A stretch of 64,000 nt of DNA, taken from the NCBI GenBank assembly GCA_052387955.1, contig JBQTIQ010000008.1, positions 19,223 through 83,222 on the forward strand, written 5' to 3'. Each line of letters begins with the position of its first letter. Position 1 is the first letter of the stretch. The notes beneath the pieces were generated by a model. The model saw only the letters and a list, made by a program, of their open reading frames with translations, had not been told where the DNA came from and ran no database searches. Below are positions 37,791 to 46,500 of this stretch, one piece after another. The stretch is from JBQTIQ01 sp052387955 (lineage in GTDB: Bacteria; Actinomycetota; Acidimicrobiia; Acidimicrobiales; JACDCH01). The position numbers and the translations under genes were made by a program.

Positions 37791-39125
37791 TCAGCCCAGG
37801 AAGCGCCGGCAGATCTCTTCCCAGCCCTGACAGGACAGGTCGAGGGATTCGAGGTCGATGCGCTCGTCGCGGCCGTGGAAGCGGGACCAGTACTCGTCGC
37901 GGCTGACCTTCTCGCTGAGGAGCCCGAAGCCGTACACGGTGACACCTTCGGGCCGCAGCCAGCGGGCGTCGGTCTGGGCCGCCAGCACGGTCGGTACGAG
38001 GGTGGCGCCCCGGTAGTGGTCGGTCACCACTGATTCGAGGACCGGCCACAATGGGGTCGCGGTGCTAGATCGGGTCGGTCCGAGCAGGACCCGGGTCTCG
38101 ATGTCGTCGGGCGCGACGAGGTCGGCGAGCAGGGTGCGCAGGCTGTCGACGACCTCGTCGGGGTCCTCGTCGAGCGCGGGGCGTACGTTGACCGACAGTC
38201 GGACGAGCCCGGGGATGACGTTGGACTTGTCGCCGCCGCGCACCACCGTCGGCACGATCGTGGAGTGGTTGCAGGCGTGGGCCTGGCGGGCGAGGTCGTC
38301 GGGCAGGGTCGCCAGGGCGTCCCACAACTGGGAGGGGTCGCACAGCACGGCTTTGGTGGCGGGGTCGAAGTCCTGGTGGGAGACCCACGCACGCCACTCA
38401 TCGCTGATGCGGGTCGGGGGGCGGTACTCGACCAGGCGTCGTACCACGGCGGCTACCTTGACCAGGGCGTTGTCCGCCCCGAAGGGCAGCGAGCTGTGCG
38501 CCGGCGTGCCTCGTACGGTGATGCTGATCCAGCCGCCGCCCTTGTCGGCCACGTACGCCTCGACCAGCGGGCCGTTGGGGCCGGGGGTGACCGCTCCGCC
38601 GACCTCGGTCACGGCGTAGTCGGTCCGCACCAGGTCGGGGTGACGCTCGATCAAGGGCTTCATGCCGACGAGCCCGCCACATTCCTCGTCGGGGACGGCG
38701 ACGTAGACGAGGTCGCCCCGGGGGCGGAACCCGGCGTCGGCCAGGCGCCGCACGGCGATGGCCATGGTGGTGGTCTGGTTGAGCATGTCGACGGCGCCCC
38801 GGCCCCAGACCTCCCCGTCGATGAGCTCGCCGCCGAATGGGTCGTGACGCCAGCCCTCTTCGCTGGCCGGCACGACATCGGTGTGGCTGAGCAGCGACAG
38901 CGACGCCGCCTCGGGGTCGTGGCCGGAGATGCGGGCGACGATGGCCGACCGCCCCGGGTCGAGCTCGATGGTCTCCACCTCGAGCCCGGGCCCCTCGAGC
39001 ACCGCGCGCAAGGTGTCGGCATTGCGGGACTCGCTGCCCGCCGGCGGGTCGTCGGTGCTGACGCAGCGGTTGCGGATCATCGTCGCCAACAGTTCGACGC
39101 TCGCGCCGACGTGGTCCTGAGGCAT
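37791..39125 (-). CDS. M20-family metallopeptidase/deacylase
   Basis: 444 residues. LLSHTDVVPASEEGWRHDPF (first metal His-x-Asp), DGEVWGRGAVDMLNQ (bridging Asp region), VYVAVPDEECGG (catalytic Glu and metal Glu) and the dimerisation domain with TVRGTPAHSSLPFGADNALV are all clear. C-terminal metal His is in the YGFGLLSEKVSRDEYWSRFHG region (FHGRDERI). Acts on small acylated amines or dipeptides. ATG 39125 (MPQDHV) is preferred to one three codons upstream. Confidence 0.88.
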   Translation of the reverse strand: MPQDHVGASVELLATMIRNRCVSTDDPPAGSESRNADTLRAVLEGPGLEVETIELDPGRSAIVARISGHDPEAASLSLLSHTDVVPASEEGWRHDPFGGELIDGEVWGRGAVDMLNQTTTMAIAVRRLADAGFRPRGDLVYVAVPDEECGGLVGMKPLIERHPDLVRTDYAVTEVGGAVTPGPNGPLVEAYVADKGGGWISITVRGTPAHSSLPFGADNALVKVAAVVRRLVEYRPPTRISDEWRAWVSHQDFDPATKAVLCDPSQLWDALATLPDDLARQAHACNHSTIVPTVVRGGDKSNVIPGLVRLSVNVRPALDEDPDEVVDSLRTLLADLVAPDDIETRVLLGPTRSSTATPLWPVLESVVTDHYRGATLVPTVLAAQTDARWLRPEGVTVYGFGLLSEKVSRDEYWSRFHGRDERIDLESLDLSCQGWEEICRRFLG

Positions 39126-39292
39126 CGGCCGCACCCTACGTCGCCTCGGTGGGCCCGTCCCGGCCCTTGTCGGCCATCGGACAGACGGTCGAGAGCGACG
39201 CTCGACGTGGCCCGGCAGGGGAACGGGGGTGGTTTGCGAGACCGGGATCGGGGGCAGGGCAGTCCCTACGCAAACGGATCGGAGACGACCCC

Positions 39293-39574
39293 ATGGTCAC
39301 CCTCACCGAGAATGCCGCCAGCGTCATCCGGGCGCTGGTCGACCGGCCCGAGCTGGGCGAGGACGCCGGCCTCCGGGTCGCCAGCCCGTCGAACGGCACG
39401 CAGGGCTTCGTCGTGTCGACCGCCCCGTCCCCTCAGGCCGGGGACGCCGTCGTCGATGACGACGGCGCCCGCGTCTTCCTCGAAGAGGCCGCCGCCGTCG
39501 CCCTGGAGGACAAGGTCCTCGACGCCCGGGTCAACGACGAGGGCGGCGTCGAGTTCCTCCTCGCCCTCAAGTAG
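39293..39574 (+). CDS. HesB/IscA-fold protein without cluster cysteines
   Basis: 93 residues. MVTLTENAASVIRALVDRPE, then AGLRVAS, DDDGARVFLEEAAAVALEDK and VLDARVNDEGGVEF match the actinobacterial proteins of A-type Fe-S carrier fold. None of the three Cys used by IscA is present, so it should not carry a cluster in the usual way. ATG 39293 has GGAG 8 bases upstream. A GTTTGCG/CGCAAAC inverted repeat (39232-39238 and 39269-39275) lies before it. Confidence 0.75.
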   Translation: MVTLTENAASVIRALVDRPELGEDAGLRVASPSNGTQGFVVSTAPSPQAGDAVVDDDGARVFLEEAAAVALEDKVLDARVNDEGGVEFLLALK

Positions 39575-39698
39575 CGCCCGCGGCCCGGCGCCACGACAGA
39601 TCTACCGCCGGCGCCGGACCGACTGCGGGCGGCACCGGTCCCCGGCGCGGTCCGCCCGGTCGACGACGAGAACGGCCGGGGTCGACCTGCGAGTTTAT

Positions 39699-39775
39699 TG
39701 GTCGGGGAGGCGGGATTTGAACCCACGACCTCTGCGTCCCGAACGCAGCGCGCTGCCAAACTGCGCCACTCCCCG
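39699..39775 (-). tRNA. tRNA-Pro(CGG), CCA encoded
   Basis: Minus strand: acceptor CGGGGAG/CTCCCCG, D arm GCGC-AGTTTGGCA-GCGC, anticodon stem CTGCG/CGCAG with loop TTCGGGA (anticodon CGG), T arm GTGGG-TTCAAAT-CCCGC, then A-CCA. TAGGGT at 39788-39793 (minus), 12 nt upstream, is a probable -10 box. Confidence 0.96.
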
Positions 39776-39815
39776 GCGGAAGGGGAGACCCTAGTCGACC
39801 GGCGCCGGCGCTCCC

Positions 39816-39929
39816 GAAGCCGGTACTCGGCCGCCGCTACGCCGGCAGCTCGGCCGGGATGCCTTCGGTATAGAAGCCGGTACTCCGCCGCCGCTACGCC
39901 GGCAGCTCGGCCGGGATGCCTTCGGTATA
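39816..39929. repeat. 57-base tandem duplication over the end of a response regulator gene
   Basis: Two head-to-tail copies with a period of 57 bases (39816-39872 and 39873-39929) and one visible mismatch (G/C near position 14). The second copy holds the last codons and TAG of the minus-strand gene at 39894; the first copy repeats this tail and stop downstream. Confidence 0.9.
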
Positions 39930-40352
39930 GGTGCCGCCCCGTTTGCGGAGCCGGTTGGCCGCCTCGCGCAGGCGGAGGGCGTCGAGCGGCTTGATCATCC
40001 ATCCGTCGGCGCCGGATCGCCGGGCCAGGAAGACGTCGGCGGTGCGGTCGAGGAGGATCAGGATCGGGACCTGGGGCAATCGTCCGACGCCGGCATCGAG
40101 GCGCAACGCCATGCACGTGGCGATGCCGCCCATGTTGCCGACCTGCATGTCGAGCAGCACCAGCGTCGGGGTGGCCTTGGCCACCTCGGCCGGCACTTCG
40201 CTGCCGTGGCGCACCCAGCGAATGGGCATGTCAGGGGCACCGAGGGCGGCTTCGACCTCGGCGTGCACCCAGGCGGCGTCGGTGGCCAACAGGACTGACG
40301 GCTTCACCTTGGTGTCGATCCTGGCCACGGGCGGCAGGCTACTCCGAGGCAT
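39894..40352 (-). CDS. Response-regulator receiver-like protein
   Basis: 152 residues. VLLATDAAWVHAEVEAALGA starts the fold (the usual acidic pair is only ATDA), TLVLLDMQVGNMGGIATCMA carries a phospho-acceptor-like Asp, ILILLDRTADVFLARRSGAD and GWMIKPLDALRL carry the Lys-Pro. Because the acidic pocket is weak it may signal without phosphorylation. ATG 40352; GTG 40328 is an alternative. The 3' end lies in a 57-base tandem duplication. Confidence 0.75.
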   Translation of the reverse strand: MPRSSLPPVARIDTKVKPSVLLATDAAWVHAEVEAALGAPDMPIRWVRHGSEVPAEVAKATPTLVLLDMQVGNMGGIATCMALRLDAGVGRLPQVPILILLDRTADVFLARRSGADGWMIKPLDALRLREAANRLRKRGGTYTEGIPAELPA

Positions 40353-40435
40353 GAGGTCGGGCGCTCGGGGGAGTCTCCCTCCGGCGGGCTGGCTACGATC
40401 AGTCGGCGGCGCCGAAACCCCTAAGGAGACGACGC

Positions 40436-40828
40436 GTGCTTGAAATCGAGGTGGAGCAGTCCAGCGACGTCGTCGTCTGTCGTCCCGTTGGCGAGCTCGA
40501 CGCCTACACCGTCGGCCAGTTCCGGGAGAAGTTGGCCGAGCTGGCCACTTCGCCCCGACTGCTCATCGACCTGTCGTCGGTGCCCTTCATGGACTCGGCC
40601 GGGCTCGGGGCACTCATCGGCGGTATCCGCCGGGCACGGGAGGCGGGGGGCGACGTGGCTGTCGCCTGCAGCCGGCCAACCTTGACCCGCCTGTTGCACA
40701 CCACCGGCTTCGACCGGATCGTCCCGGTGGCCGACACCGTCGAGGCGGCCACGGCGGCGCTGAACGCGGTGGGCGACGACGAGACGCCGGCCACGCCCGG
40801 CATCGAGGCGCGGCGCCGGCCCTACTGA
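40436..40828 (+). CDS. STAS-domain anti-sigma factor antagonist
   Basis: 130 residues. VVVCRPVGELDAYTVGQFRE, LLIDLSSVPFMDSAGLGALI (phosphorylatable Ser in DSAG) and HTTGFDRIVPVADTVEAA are those of RsbV/SpoIIAA-type proteins, which free a sigma factor by binding its anti-sigma kinase. GTG 40436 has AAGGAG about 8 bases upstream; TACGAT at 40394-40399 could be the -10. No anti-sigma kinase gene is adjacent. Confidence 0.87.
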   Translation: MLEIEVEQSSDVVVCRPVGELDAYTVGQFREKLAELATSPRLLIDLSSVPFMDSAGLGALIGGIRRAREAGGDVAVACSRPTLTRLLHTTGFDRIVPVADTVEAATAALNAVGDDETPATPGIEARRRPY

Positions 40829-40852
40829 GGCGCGCCGAGAACGAGCGCACCC

Positions 40853-40907
40853 CTCGACAGCGCGAGCGCCAGCTCGCCCGAGGACGATGGGCATGGGCGG
40901 GGCCGGT
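40853..40907 (-). repeat. Family A repeat between convergent genes
   Basis: On the minus strand: GCCCATCGTCCTCGGGCGAG, CTGGCGCTCGCGCTGTCGAG. It is a diverged copy of the 37704 element and separates the STAS gene from the ATPase gene. Confidence 0.5.
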
Positions 40908-40963
40908 AGCCGCACACGATGGGACCGGTGCCGGCCGTCGCCGCCGGCGTCCGCCAGCTCGAG

Positions 40964-42109
40964 CTACGGCTCGATGCCCGGCGTCACCGGCGTGAACAGG
41001 TAGCGGCCGATCTCGAGCAGCCCGTCGAGGTCGTGCACGTCGTCACGCAGGAAGGGGACCCTCACCACCGGGGCCGGCGCCACCTTTTCGGCGAGCCCGA
41101 CGAGGTGGCCCTCCTCGGCGTCGGCGACGAGGCGGAAGTCGGCCAGGTTGGCGTACAGGCTGTCGATCGCGCTGCCTTCGGCCGCGGCACGCAGGTCGGC
41201 GGCGCCGATGTCCCCCTTCCCGAAGCGGGGGTGCATGCGGTTGACGATGAGGGCCCGGACGTCGATGCCGGCCTCGGCCAGCTTCACCGCGAAGTAGTCG
41301 GCCTCGTCGACCGTGTCGCGGCGGGGCGCGGTGACGAGGACGAAGGCGGTGACCGGTGACACCAGCAGCTCGAAGACGAAGTTCGCTCTGACCTTGAACC
41401 CCTGCTCCATGCCGGCGAAGGCGCCGAAGAACGTGATGACGTCGTCGATGACGGCGCTGCCGACCACTTTCGCCAGCGTCCGTACGAAGGCCTGGGCGGC
41501 GATGTTGGCCGCCTTCATGAGGCCCCGGCTCGGGGCCATCAGCACCCGGTAGAAGCGATGGTCGAGGAAGCGGGTCAGCCGGCGGGGCGCGTCGATGAAG
41601 TCGAGGGCGTGGCGGGTGGGCGGCGTGTCCACCACCACCAGGTCGAAGGCGTTGTCCTGGTGGAGCTCGTAGAGCTTCTCCATGGCCATGTACTCCTGGG
41701 TGCCCGACAGGGCCCCGGAGATGTTGCGGTAGAAGGGGTTGGCGAGGATGCGCCCGGCCTGGTCGGGATCAGCCGAGTGCTTGACCACCAACTCGTCGAA
41801 CGTCGACTTGGTGTCGAGCATGAGCGCCCACAACTCGCCGGGCCAGTCGCCGTCGATCTTCGCCGGCTTGTTGGTGAGGCCGGCCAGCCCGAGGGCGTCG
41901 GCCAGCCGCTTGGCCGGGTCGATGGTGACGACCACCGCCCGCTGGCCCCGCCGGCACCCCTCCAGAGCCAGGGCGGCGGCAGTGGTGGTCTTGCCCACGC
42001 CTCCCGAGCCGGCGGTCACGATGATGCGCGCCGTGGTGAGGAGGTCCCCCAGCGGGTCGGACGATGCCGGCGCTGCCGCTGCGGCGTCGGCCTCGGTGGT
42101 CTCCGACAT
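40964..42109 (-). CDS. GET3/ArsA-type ATPase, second of a pair
   Basis: 381 residues. Deviant Walker A GSGGVGKTTTAAALAL, switch region TIDPAKRLADALG, LVVVDTPPTRHALDFIDAP (Walker B and switch II) and VNRMHPRF. It looks like the actinobacterial ATPases Rv3679/Rv3680 of Mycobacterium tuberculosis, which lie beside whiB4 and ponA2. Here, too, a WhiB and a class A PBP are near. ATG 42109 overlaps the partner's stop (TGATG), so the two are coupled and probably form a complex. Cargo is unknown. Confidence 0.87.
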   Translation of the reverse strand: MSETTEADAAAAAPASSDPLGDLLTTARIIVTAGSGGVGKTTTAAALALEGCRRGQRAVVVTIDPAKRLADALGLAGLTNKPAKIDGDWPGELWALMLDTKSTFDELVVKHSADPDQAGRILANPFYRNISGALSGTQEYMAMEKLYELHQDNAFDLVVVDTPPTRHALDFIDAPRRLTRFLDHRFYRVLMAPSRGLMKAANIAAQAFVRTLAKVVGSAVIDDVITFFGAFAGMEQGFKVRANFVFELLVSPVTAFVLVTAPRRDTVDEADYFAVKLAEAGIDVRALIVNRMHPRFGKGDIGAADLRAAAEGSAIDSLYANLADFRLVADAEEGHLVGLAEKVAPAPVVRVPFLRDDVHDLDGLLEIGRYLFTPVTPGIEP

Positions 42110-43080
42110 CAACGGTCTGCCGCCGACAGGGCCCGCACCCCGTCGAGAAGGTCGCCGGCCAGCGTCTCGAGGTCGTCGGGGCCGAGGTCGGTCCGGAAGA
42201 GGTGGGGGAGGTGCAGTTGGGGCAGGGGGAGCTGGGCCGCCAACCGCGCGACCTGTTCGCGCTGGAGGCCCATGCGGTGCATGCGGAAGGCGGCGGCGGC
42301 GGATAGGGCCTCGGCGTCGCGACGGTTGAGATCGATGCCAGCATCGCCGGCCGCCTCGAAGGGATCGGAGCCGAGGCCTTCCCGGGCGGGGTACAGGCTG
42401 TTCACGACGACCGGGCCCAGGCTCACTCCGACCCGGTCCTCCAGGTGGTACGCGGTGTCGACCAGCTCGTTGACGGGCGTCTCCTCCGGCAAGGTGACCA
42501 GGATCACCTGGCAGCGGCTGGGGTCCGTGAGCATCTCGAGCACGTCGCGGGCTTGGGTGTTGATGGGCCCGGCCCGGACGGCTTCGAGCAGGGCCCGGGC
42601 CGAGAGGAGGAACGTGATGGCGTGGCCCGCCGCCGGAGCATCGAGGATGATGAGGTCCACCTCGCCGGCCCGTTCCAGCTGCTTGACCTTGCCCAGGACG
42701 AGCAGGTCCTTGATGCCAGGCGCGGCGGTGGCGACGACGTCGAGCGCCCCGCTCGACACCAGGCGCCTGGTGATGCGCACGAGCCCGTGGCTGCGCAGGT
42801 ACTCGACCAGGGCGTCGTCAGGGGTGAGTGCCCGGCCGAGGATCGGCGGCGTTGCGCCCGGGCCCCCGCCCGGGAACAGCTCGATGGGGTCGTAGGAGAG
42901 CGGCTCCTGTCCGAACACCGACGCCAGCCCGCTCTGGCCCTCCACCTCGACGATCAGGGTGGAGAGGCCCGACAACGAAGCGGCCCGAGCCAGGGCCGCG
43001 CTCACGGTCGTCTTGCCCACGCCGCCCTTCCCGGCCACGATGACGAGCCGGGATGCAGCGAAGAACTGCGCTGGATCCAC
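42109..43080 (-). CDS. GET3/ArsA-type ATPase, first of a pair
   Basis: 323 residues. Walker A VIVAGKGGVGKTTVSAALAR at about residues 13-30, VEVEGQSGLASVFG in place of the DPA switch, IILDAPAAGHAITFL (switch II) and PLGPVVVNSLYP-type sequence. The DPAHS motif of true ArsA is replaced, as in Rv3679-like proteins. GTG 43080 (VDPAQFFAASR) has GAAGGG 7 bases upstream; TTG 43086 is an alternative. A long open frame upstream is not credible since it enters the divergent NfeD gene. Confidence 0.86.
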   Translation of the reverse strand: MDPAQFFAASRLVIVAGKGGVGKTTVSAALARAASLSGLSTLIVEVEGQSGLASVFGQEPLSYDPIELFPGGGPGATPPILGRALTPDDALVEYLRSHGLVRITRRLVSSGALDVVATAAPGIKDLLVLGKVKQLERAGEVDLIILDAPAAGHAITFLLSARALLEAVRAGPINTQARDVLEMLTDPSRCQVILVTLPEETPVNELVDTAYHLEDRVGVSLGPVVVNSLYPAREGLGSDPFEAAGDAGIDLNRRDAEALSAAAAFRMHRMGLQREQVARLAAQLPLPQLHLPHLFRTDLGPDDLETLAGDLLDGVRALSAADR

Positions 43081-43102
43081 GGTCAACCCTTCGGAGTGAG
43101 CG

Positions 43103-44362
43103 GTGCGCAGACTATCCAGACGGGTCGCGCTCGGGGTGGTCCTCGTCGCCTTGGCTTCGCCGCCCGGAGGGGGCACGGCCGGCGCCTCGGGCCGACAGGA
43201 CGAGCCCCCGGCGGACCTGCCCGTCGTCGACGTCGTGCAGGTCACCGGGTACGTCGACCCGATCGTGGTGGACTTCCTGGAGCGGTCGCTCTCCGACGCC
43301 GAACAGCGGGGCGCGCTTGCCTTCGTCGTTCAGCTCGACAGCCCGGGAGCTGTGGTCGGAGGCGAACGCTTCGACCGCCTGGTGCAGCGGGTGGCGGACG
43401 CCGGAGTGCCCGTGGGCGTCTGGGTCGGCCCCTCGGGGGCCGAGGCGGCGGGACAGGTGGCCGAGCTGGTCGCGGCCGGCGACTTCCGGGCCCTGGCCCC
43501 CGGCAGCCGGCTGCAGATCGCCGACGGCGACCGCATCGGCCCCGACGACGCGCTGCGCACCGGCCGCACAAACGTCGGCAGCACCTGCGACCGAGAACGG
43601 GGCTCGACCGAAGGGTGCGCCGCCACCCTCGGCGATTTCATCGTCAGTCTGGGCGTACCCACCCGAGAGGTCACCCGGGACGACGGCCAGACCCGGGTCG
43701 AGCCCGACGTACGGGCACGGTTCCGTCAGCTCAGCCTCGGCGACCGGCTCATGCATACCGTCGCCAGCCCTCCCATGGCCTACCTCCTGGTGGTCACGGG
43801 CATGGTGCTGCTGCTCTTCGAGCTCTTCACCGCCGGGATCGGGGTGGCCGGCGCGGTCGGGGCGCTGGCCTTCCTGCTCGGGTGCTTCGGCATGGGCTCG
43901 CTGCCGGTGCGCCCTGCCGGCCTCGCCCTTCTCGGCCTGGCCATGTTCGGCTACGCGGTCGACGTGCAGACCGGAGCGCCCCGCCTGTGGACGGGCATCG
44001 CCACGGTTTCGTTCGTGACCGGGTCCGTGGTCCTCTACGACGGCGTGGCCCTGTCGTGGATCACGCTCGGGATCGCAGTGGTCGGTATCACGCTGGCGAT
44101 GATCGCGGGCATGCCGGCCATGGTCCGCGCCCGGTTCTCGACCCCGACGATCGGTCGGGAATGGATGATCGGTGAGGACGGCCAGGCCAGCACGCCCCTG
44201 GCGCCCGAGGGGATCGTGACCGTGCGCGGTGCACCATGGCGGGCCCGCACCAACCGGGCCACTCCGATCGAAGCGGGCATGACGGTCCGTGTCGCCTCCA
44301 TCGAGGGCCTGGTGCTCGAAGTGGAGCCTCTCGAAGGCGCCGCCCGCGACTACCGTCACTGA
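43103..44362 (+). CDS. NfeD/ClpP-like membrane protein, catalytic Ser apparently lost
   Basis: 419 residues. A signal peptide-like start (RRLSRRVALGVVLVALASPP), a ClpP-crotonase-like periplasmic domain (VVDVVQVTGYVDPIVVDFLE, FVVQLDSPGAVVGG, VGVWVGPSGAEAAGQVAELV), then four to five membrane helices (residues about 225-345) and an OB-like NfeD tail (TPLAPEGIVTVRGAPWRART). Where membrane NfeD proteases have A-x-A-x-S-A-G-T, this one has AEAAGQV with no Ser. It may be a non-proteolytic scaffold. GTG 43103 lies 22 bases from the divergent ATPase start. Confidence 0.82.
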   Translation: MRRLSRRVALGVVLVALASPPGGGTAGASGRQDEPPADLPVVDVVQVTGYVDPIVVDFLERSLSDAEQRGALAFVVQLDSPGAVVGGERFDRLVQRVADAGVPVGVWVGPSGAEAAGQVAELVAAGDFRALAPGSRLQIADGDRIGPDDALRTGRTNVGSTCDRERGSTEGCAATLGDFIVSLGVPTREVTRDDGQTRVEPDVRARFRQLSLGDRLMHTVASPPMAYLLVVTGMVLLLFELFTAGIGVAGAVGALAFLLGCFGMGSLPVRPAGLALLGLAMFGYAVDVQTGAPRLWTGIATVSFVTGSVVLYDGVALSWITLGIAVVGITLAMIAGMPAMVRARFSTPTIGREWMIGEDGQASTPLAPEGIVTVRGAPWRARTNRATPIEAGMTVRVASIEGLVLEVEPLEGAARDYRH

Positions 44363-44386
44363 ACTGCCGACGGCCGGCGCTAAGTG

Positions 44387-44407
44387 TCGCGATCGGTTTG
44401 ATCGCGA
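44387..44407. promoter_or_regulatory. Inverted repeat upstream of whiB
   Basis: Perfect 8-base arms TCGCGATC and GATCGCGA with a 5-base GGTTT spacer. It lies just before the whiB promoter and after the nfeD stop. No T-run follows, so an operator is likelier than a terminator. Confidence 0.5.
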
Positions 44408-44417
44408 AAGTTACCCC

Positions 44418-44447
44418 TTGTACCTCTGTGACCGCCGGGCGTAAGTT
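44418..44447 (+). promoter_or_regulatory. Candidate whiB promoter
   Basis: TTGTAC (44418-44423) and TAAGTT (44442-44447) are 18 bases apart. An alternative pair TTGATC (44398-44403) and TACCTC (44421-44426) is 17 apart and overlaps the inverted repeat at 44387. Start of whiB is GTG 44472. Confidence 0.4.
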
Positions 44448-44471
44448 CCGCGCCGACAAGGGGGAATCGGG

Positions 44472-44738
44472 GTGAGCGCACTTCATAGCGACGACTCCTG
44501 GCAAGTAAGAGCGGCCTGTCGGGGACCGCAGTCAGCGGTGTTCTTCCCGCCGTCGCACTTCGAGCGGAAGGACGAGAAGCTCGATCGGGAGCGCCGGGCC
44601 AAGGCGATCTGCGCCACGTGCTCTGTCCGTCAACCCTGCTTCGAGTACGCCGTCAAGATCAGGGAGCCCCACGGCATCTGGGGTGGCGCCAACGAGGTCG
44701 AGCGCAAACAGGTCATTGCCCACCGCGGCCTCGGCTGA
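44472..44738 (+). CDS. WhiB-family 4Fe-4S transcription factor
   Basis: 88 residues. The four cluster cysteines are Cys16 (RAACRG), Cys47, Cys50 and Cys56 (ICATCSVRQPC). The G-[IV]-W-G-G turn is GIWGG at 68-72, followed by a basic tail (EVERKQVIAHR) for DNA. GTG 44472 has AAGGGGGA upstream. Its place near paired GET3-like ATPases and a class A PBP resembles whiB4 in mycobacteria, but the subtype is not settled. The 3' end overlaps selB by 26 bases. Confidence 0.92.
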   Translation: MSALHSDDSWQVRAACRGPQSAVFFPPSHFERKDEKLDRERRAKAICATCSVRQPCFEYAVKIREPHGIWGGANEVERKQVIAHRGLG

Positions 44739-46500
44739 GACGGGCCGGCTGGTCCGCGGCGGGCGCAGGGAGGCGAGGGCCGGCGACCCGGAGGTCACCA
44801 CGTCGGCGGGTAACGCCTTCGGCATCGAGGCGGGCCAGTAGCGGCACCGCCCACTTGCGGCTCGTCGCCAGCGCGGTCCGGACCTCGGCCACGGTCACCC
44901 CGGCCTCGGCTCCCGCCAGCAGCTCCGCCACCCGGCCGGCGGCGGCGGCGAGGGCTGAGGGGGCGAAGTAGACGCCGTCCTGTTCCACCACCAGCCCTCG
45001 GCGCACCATCTCCCGTAGCTCGGCCCGGTCGACCCCGGCCGTCGCAGGATCAGGCGGGTCGAAGGGGTGCCGCTGCAGGCTGGCCAGGTACGGGTGGCGG
45101 GCGAGCGGCTCGTCGCCTTCGCCGCCCACGGTCGCCCGGCCCCCGACGACGGCGATCCCTTCGGTGGCCGACAACCCGTCGAGGGCCGCCCGGCCCTGCT
45201 CGTCGAGGGTGGCGACGTCGAGGCCGAGAGGCCCGGCCGAGGCGATGGCGCGGCGCAGGGCCGTCCGGGCTGCGCCCAGGGCCTGGGCGTCGACGACCCA
45301 CCGTCCTGCGGTGGGCGCCAGTCGGGCCCCGGTGAGCCGTTCGAGCTCGTCGGCGTCGACCCAGCCCCGCTCGGCGACCACCCGCTCCACCCGACGGTCG
45401 GGCGACGCCTTGGACGGGGCCCGGACCGGGTCGACGTCGAGCACCTCGCCGCCGCCGATCGTCTCGGCCCGGCCCGACTCTCGCAGCACGTAGCGGTCAC
45501 CGGGCAGCAGGGGCAGTCCGGCCGGGAGGTAGAGACGGACCAGGCCCGAAGCCCCGGGGCCGAGCGCCGGCCCCAGGACCCGCAACCGCACCGGGTACTC
45601 GCCGGAGCCGACGTAGGCCACGTAGGCGCCCCGGCGGGACACGTCATGGCCGAGGGCCTCGAGCACCGTCAACGAGGCGTCGACCGTCCCGGACACGTGC
45701 CACTGGCCGGGCCTCACCACGGCGTCGCCCCGCGCCACCTCCTCGTGGTGCAGGCCGGCGAGGTTCATCGCGGCCCGGCTCCCGGGCCCGAGCGTGGCCT
45801 GGGGCTCGCCGCCCGACTGCAGGCCCCGTACCCGTGCCCGCCGCACGCCCGAGGCCGACACCACCGCGACGTCGTCGTCGACCCGCAGGCTGCCGCCGGC
45901 CAGCGTCCCGGTCACCACCGTCCCCGCCCCGGGGGCGGCAAAGCTGCGGTCGACCCACAGGCGGGGCCGGTCCCGGTCGGCCGGCGCCGGCGTCGCCGAC
46001 ACCAGACGGTCGAGGGCCAGCCGAAGAGGACCGAGGCCCACGCCGGAGACGGCGTCGACTGCGACCACCTCGGCCCGGTCCAGGAACGAGCCCGCCGTCC
46101 GCGTCACCACGTCGAGCTGCGCCAGCTCGACGTCGTCGGCCCCGACGAGGCCCACCTTGGTGAGAGCGACCACACCGGCGGCGACACCGAGCAGATCGAG
46201 GATGCGCAGATGCTCTTCGGACTGCGGTTTCCAGCCCTCGGTGGCGGCCACCACGAACAGGCAGGCGTCGACGGCGCCCACGCCGGCCAGCATGTTCTTG
46301 AGGAAGCGGACGTGGCCGGGGACGTCGACGAAGGCGACGCTGCGGCCCGACGGGAGCGTCGCCCAGGCGAACCCCAGGTCTATGGTGAGGCCCCGGCGCT
46401 TCTCTTCCTGGAAGCGGTCGGGGTCGATGCCGGTGAGCGCCCGGACCAGCGTCGATTTTCCGTGGTCGACGTGCCCGGCGGTGGCGACCGGCCGCCTCAC
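44713..46500 (-). CDS. selB: Selenocysteine-specific elongation factor
   Basis: 595 residues. GTPase motifs: ATAGHVDHGKSTLVRALTG, RRGLTIDLGFAWA (switch I), VDVPGHVRFLKNMLAG (G3), VVALTKVGLV (G4-like). SelB-specific domain II/III follow (LWVDRSFAAPGAGTVVTGTL), then winged-helix repeats at the C-terminus (residues about 400-590) that bind the SECIS hairpin. It delivers Sec-tRNA to in-frame UGA. GTG 46500 overlaps the stop of the membrane gene upstream (GTGA); the long open frame further upstream is not used. Confidence 0.93.
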   Translation of the reverse strand: MRRPVATAGHVDHGKSTLVRALTGIDPDRFQEEKRRGLTIDLGFAWATLPSGRSVAFVDVPGHVRFLKNMLAGVGAVDACLFVVAATEGWKPQSEEHLRILDLLGVAAGVVALTKVGLVGADDVELAQLDVVTRTAGSFLDRAEVVAVDAVSGVGLGPLRLALDRLVSATPAPADRDRPRLWVDRSFAAPGAGTVVTGTLAGGSLRVDDDVAVVSASGVRRARVRGLQSGGEPQATLGPGSRAAMNLAGLHHEEVARGDAVVRPGQWHVSGTVDASLTVLEALGHDVSRRGAYVAYVGSGEYPVRLRVLGPALGPGASGLVRLYLPAGLPLLPGDRYVLRESGRAETIGGGEVLDVDPVRAPSKASPDRRVERVVAERGWVDADELERLTGARLAPTAGRWVVDAQALGAARTALRRAIASAGPLGLDVATLDEQGRAALDGLSATEGIAVVGGRATVGGEGDEPLARHPYLASLQRHPFDPPDPATAGVDRAELREMVRRGLVVEQDGVYFAPSALAAAAGRVAELLAGAEAGVTVAEVRTALATSRKWAVPLLARLDAEGVTRRRGDLRVAGPRLPAPAADQPARLSRGRGGQ

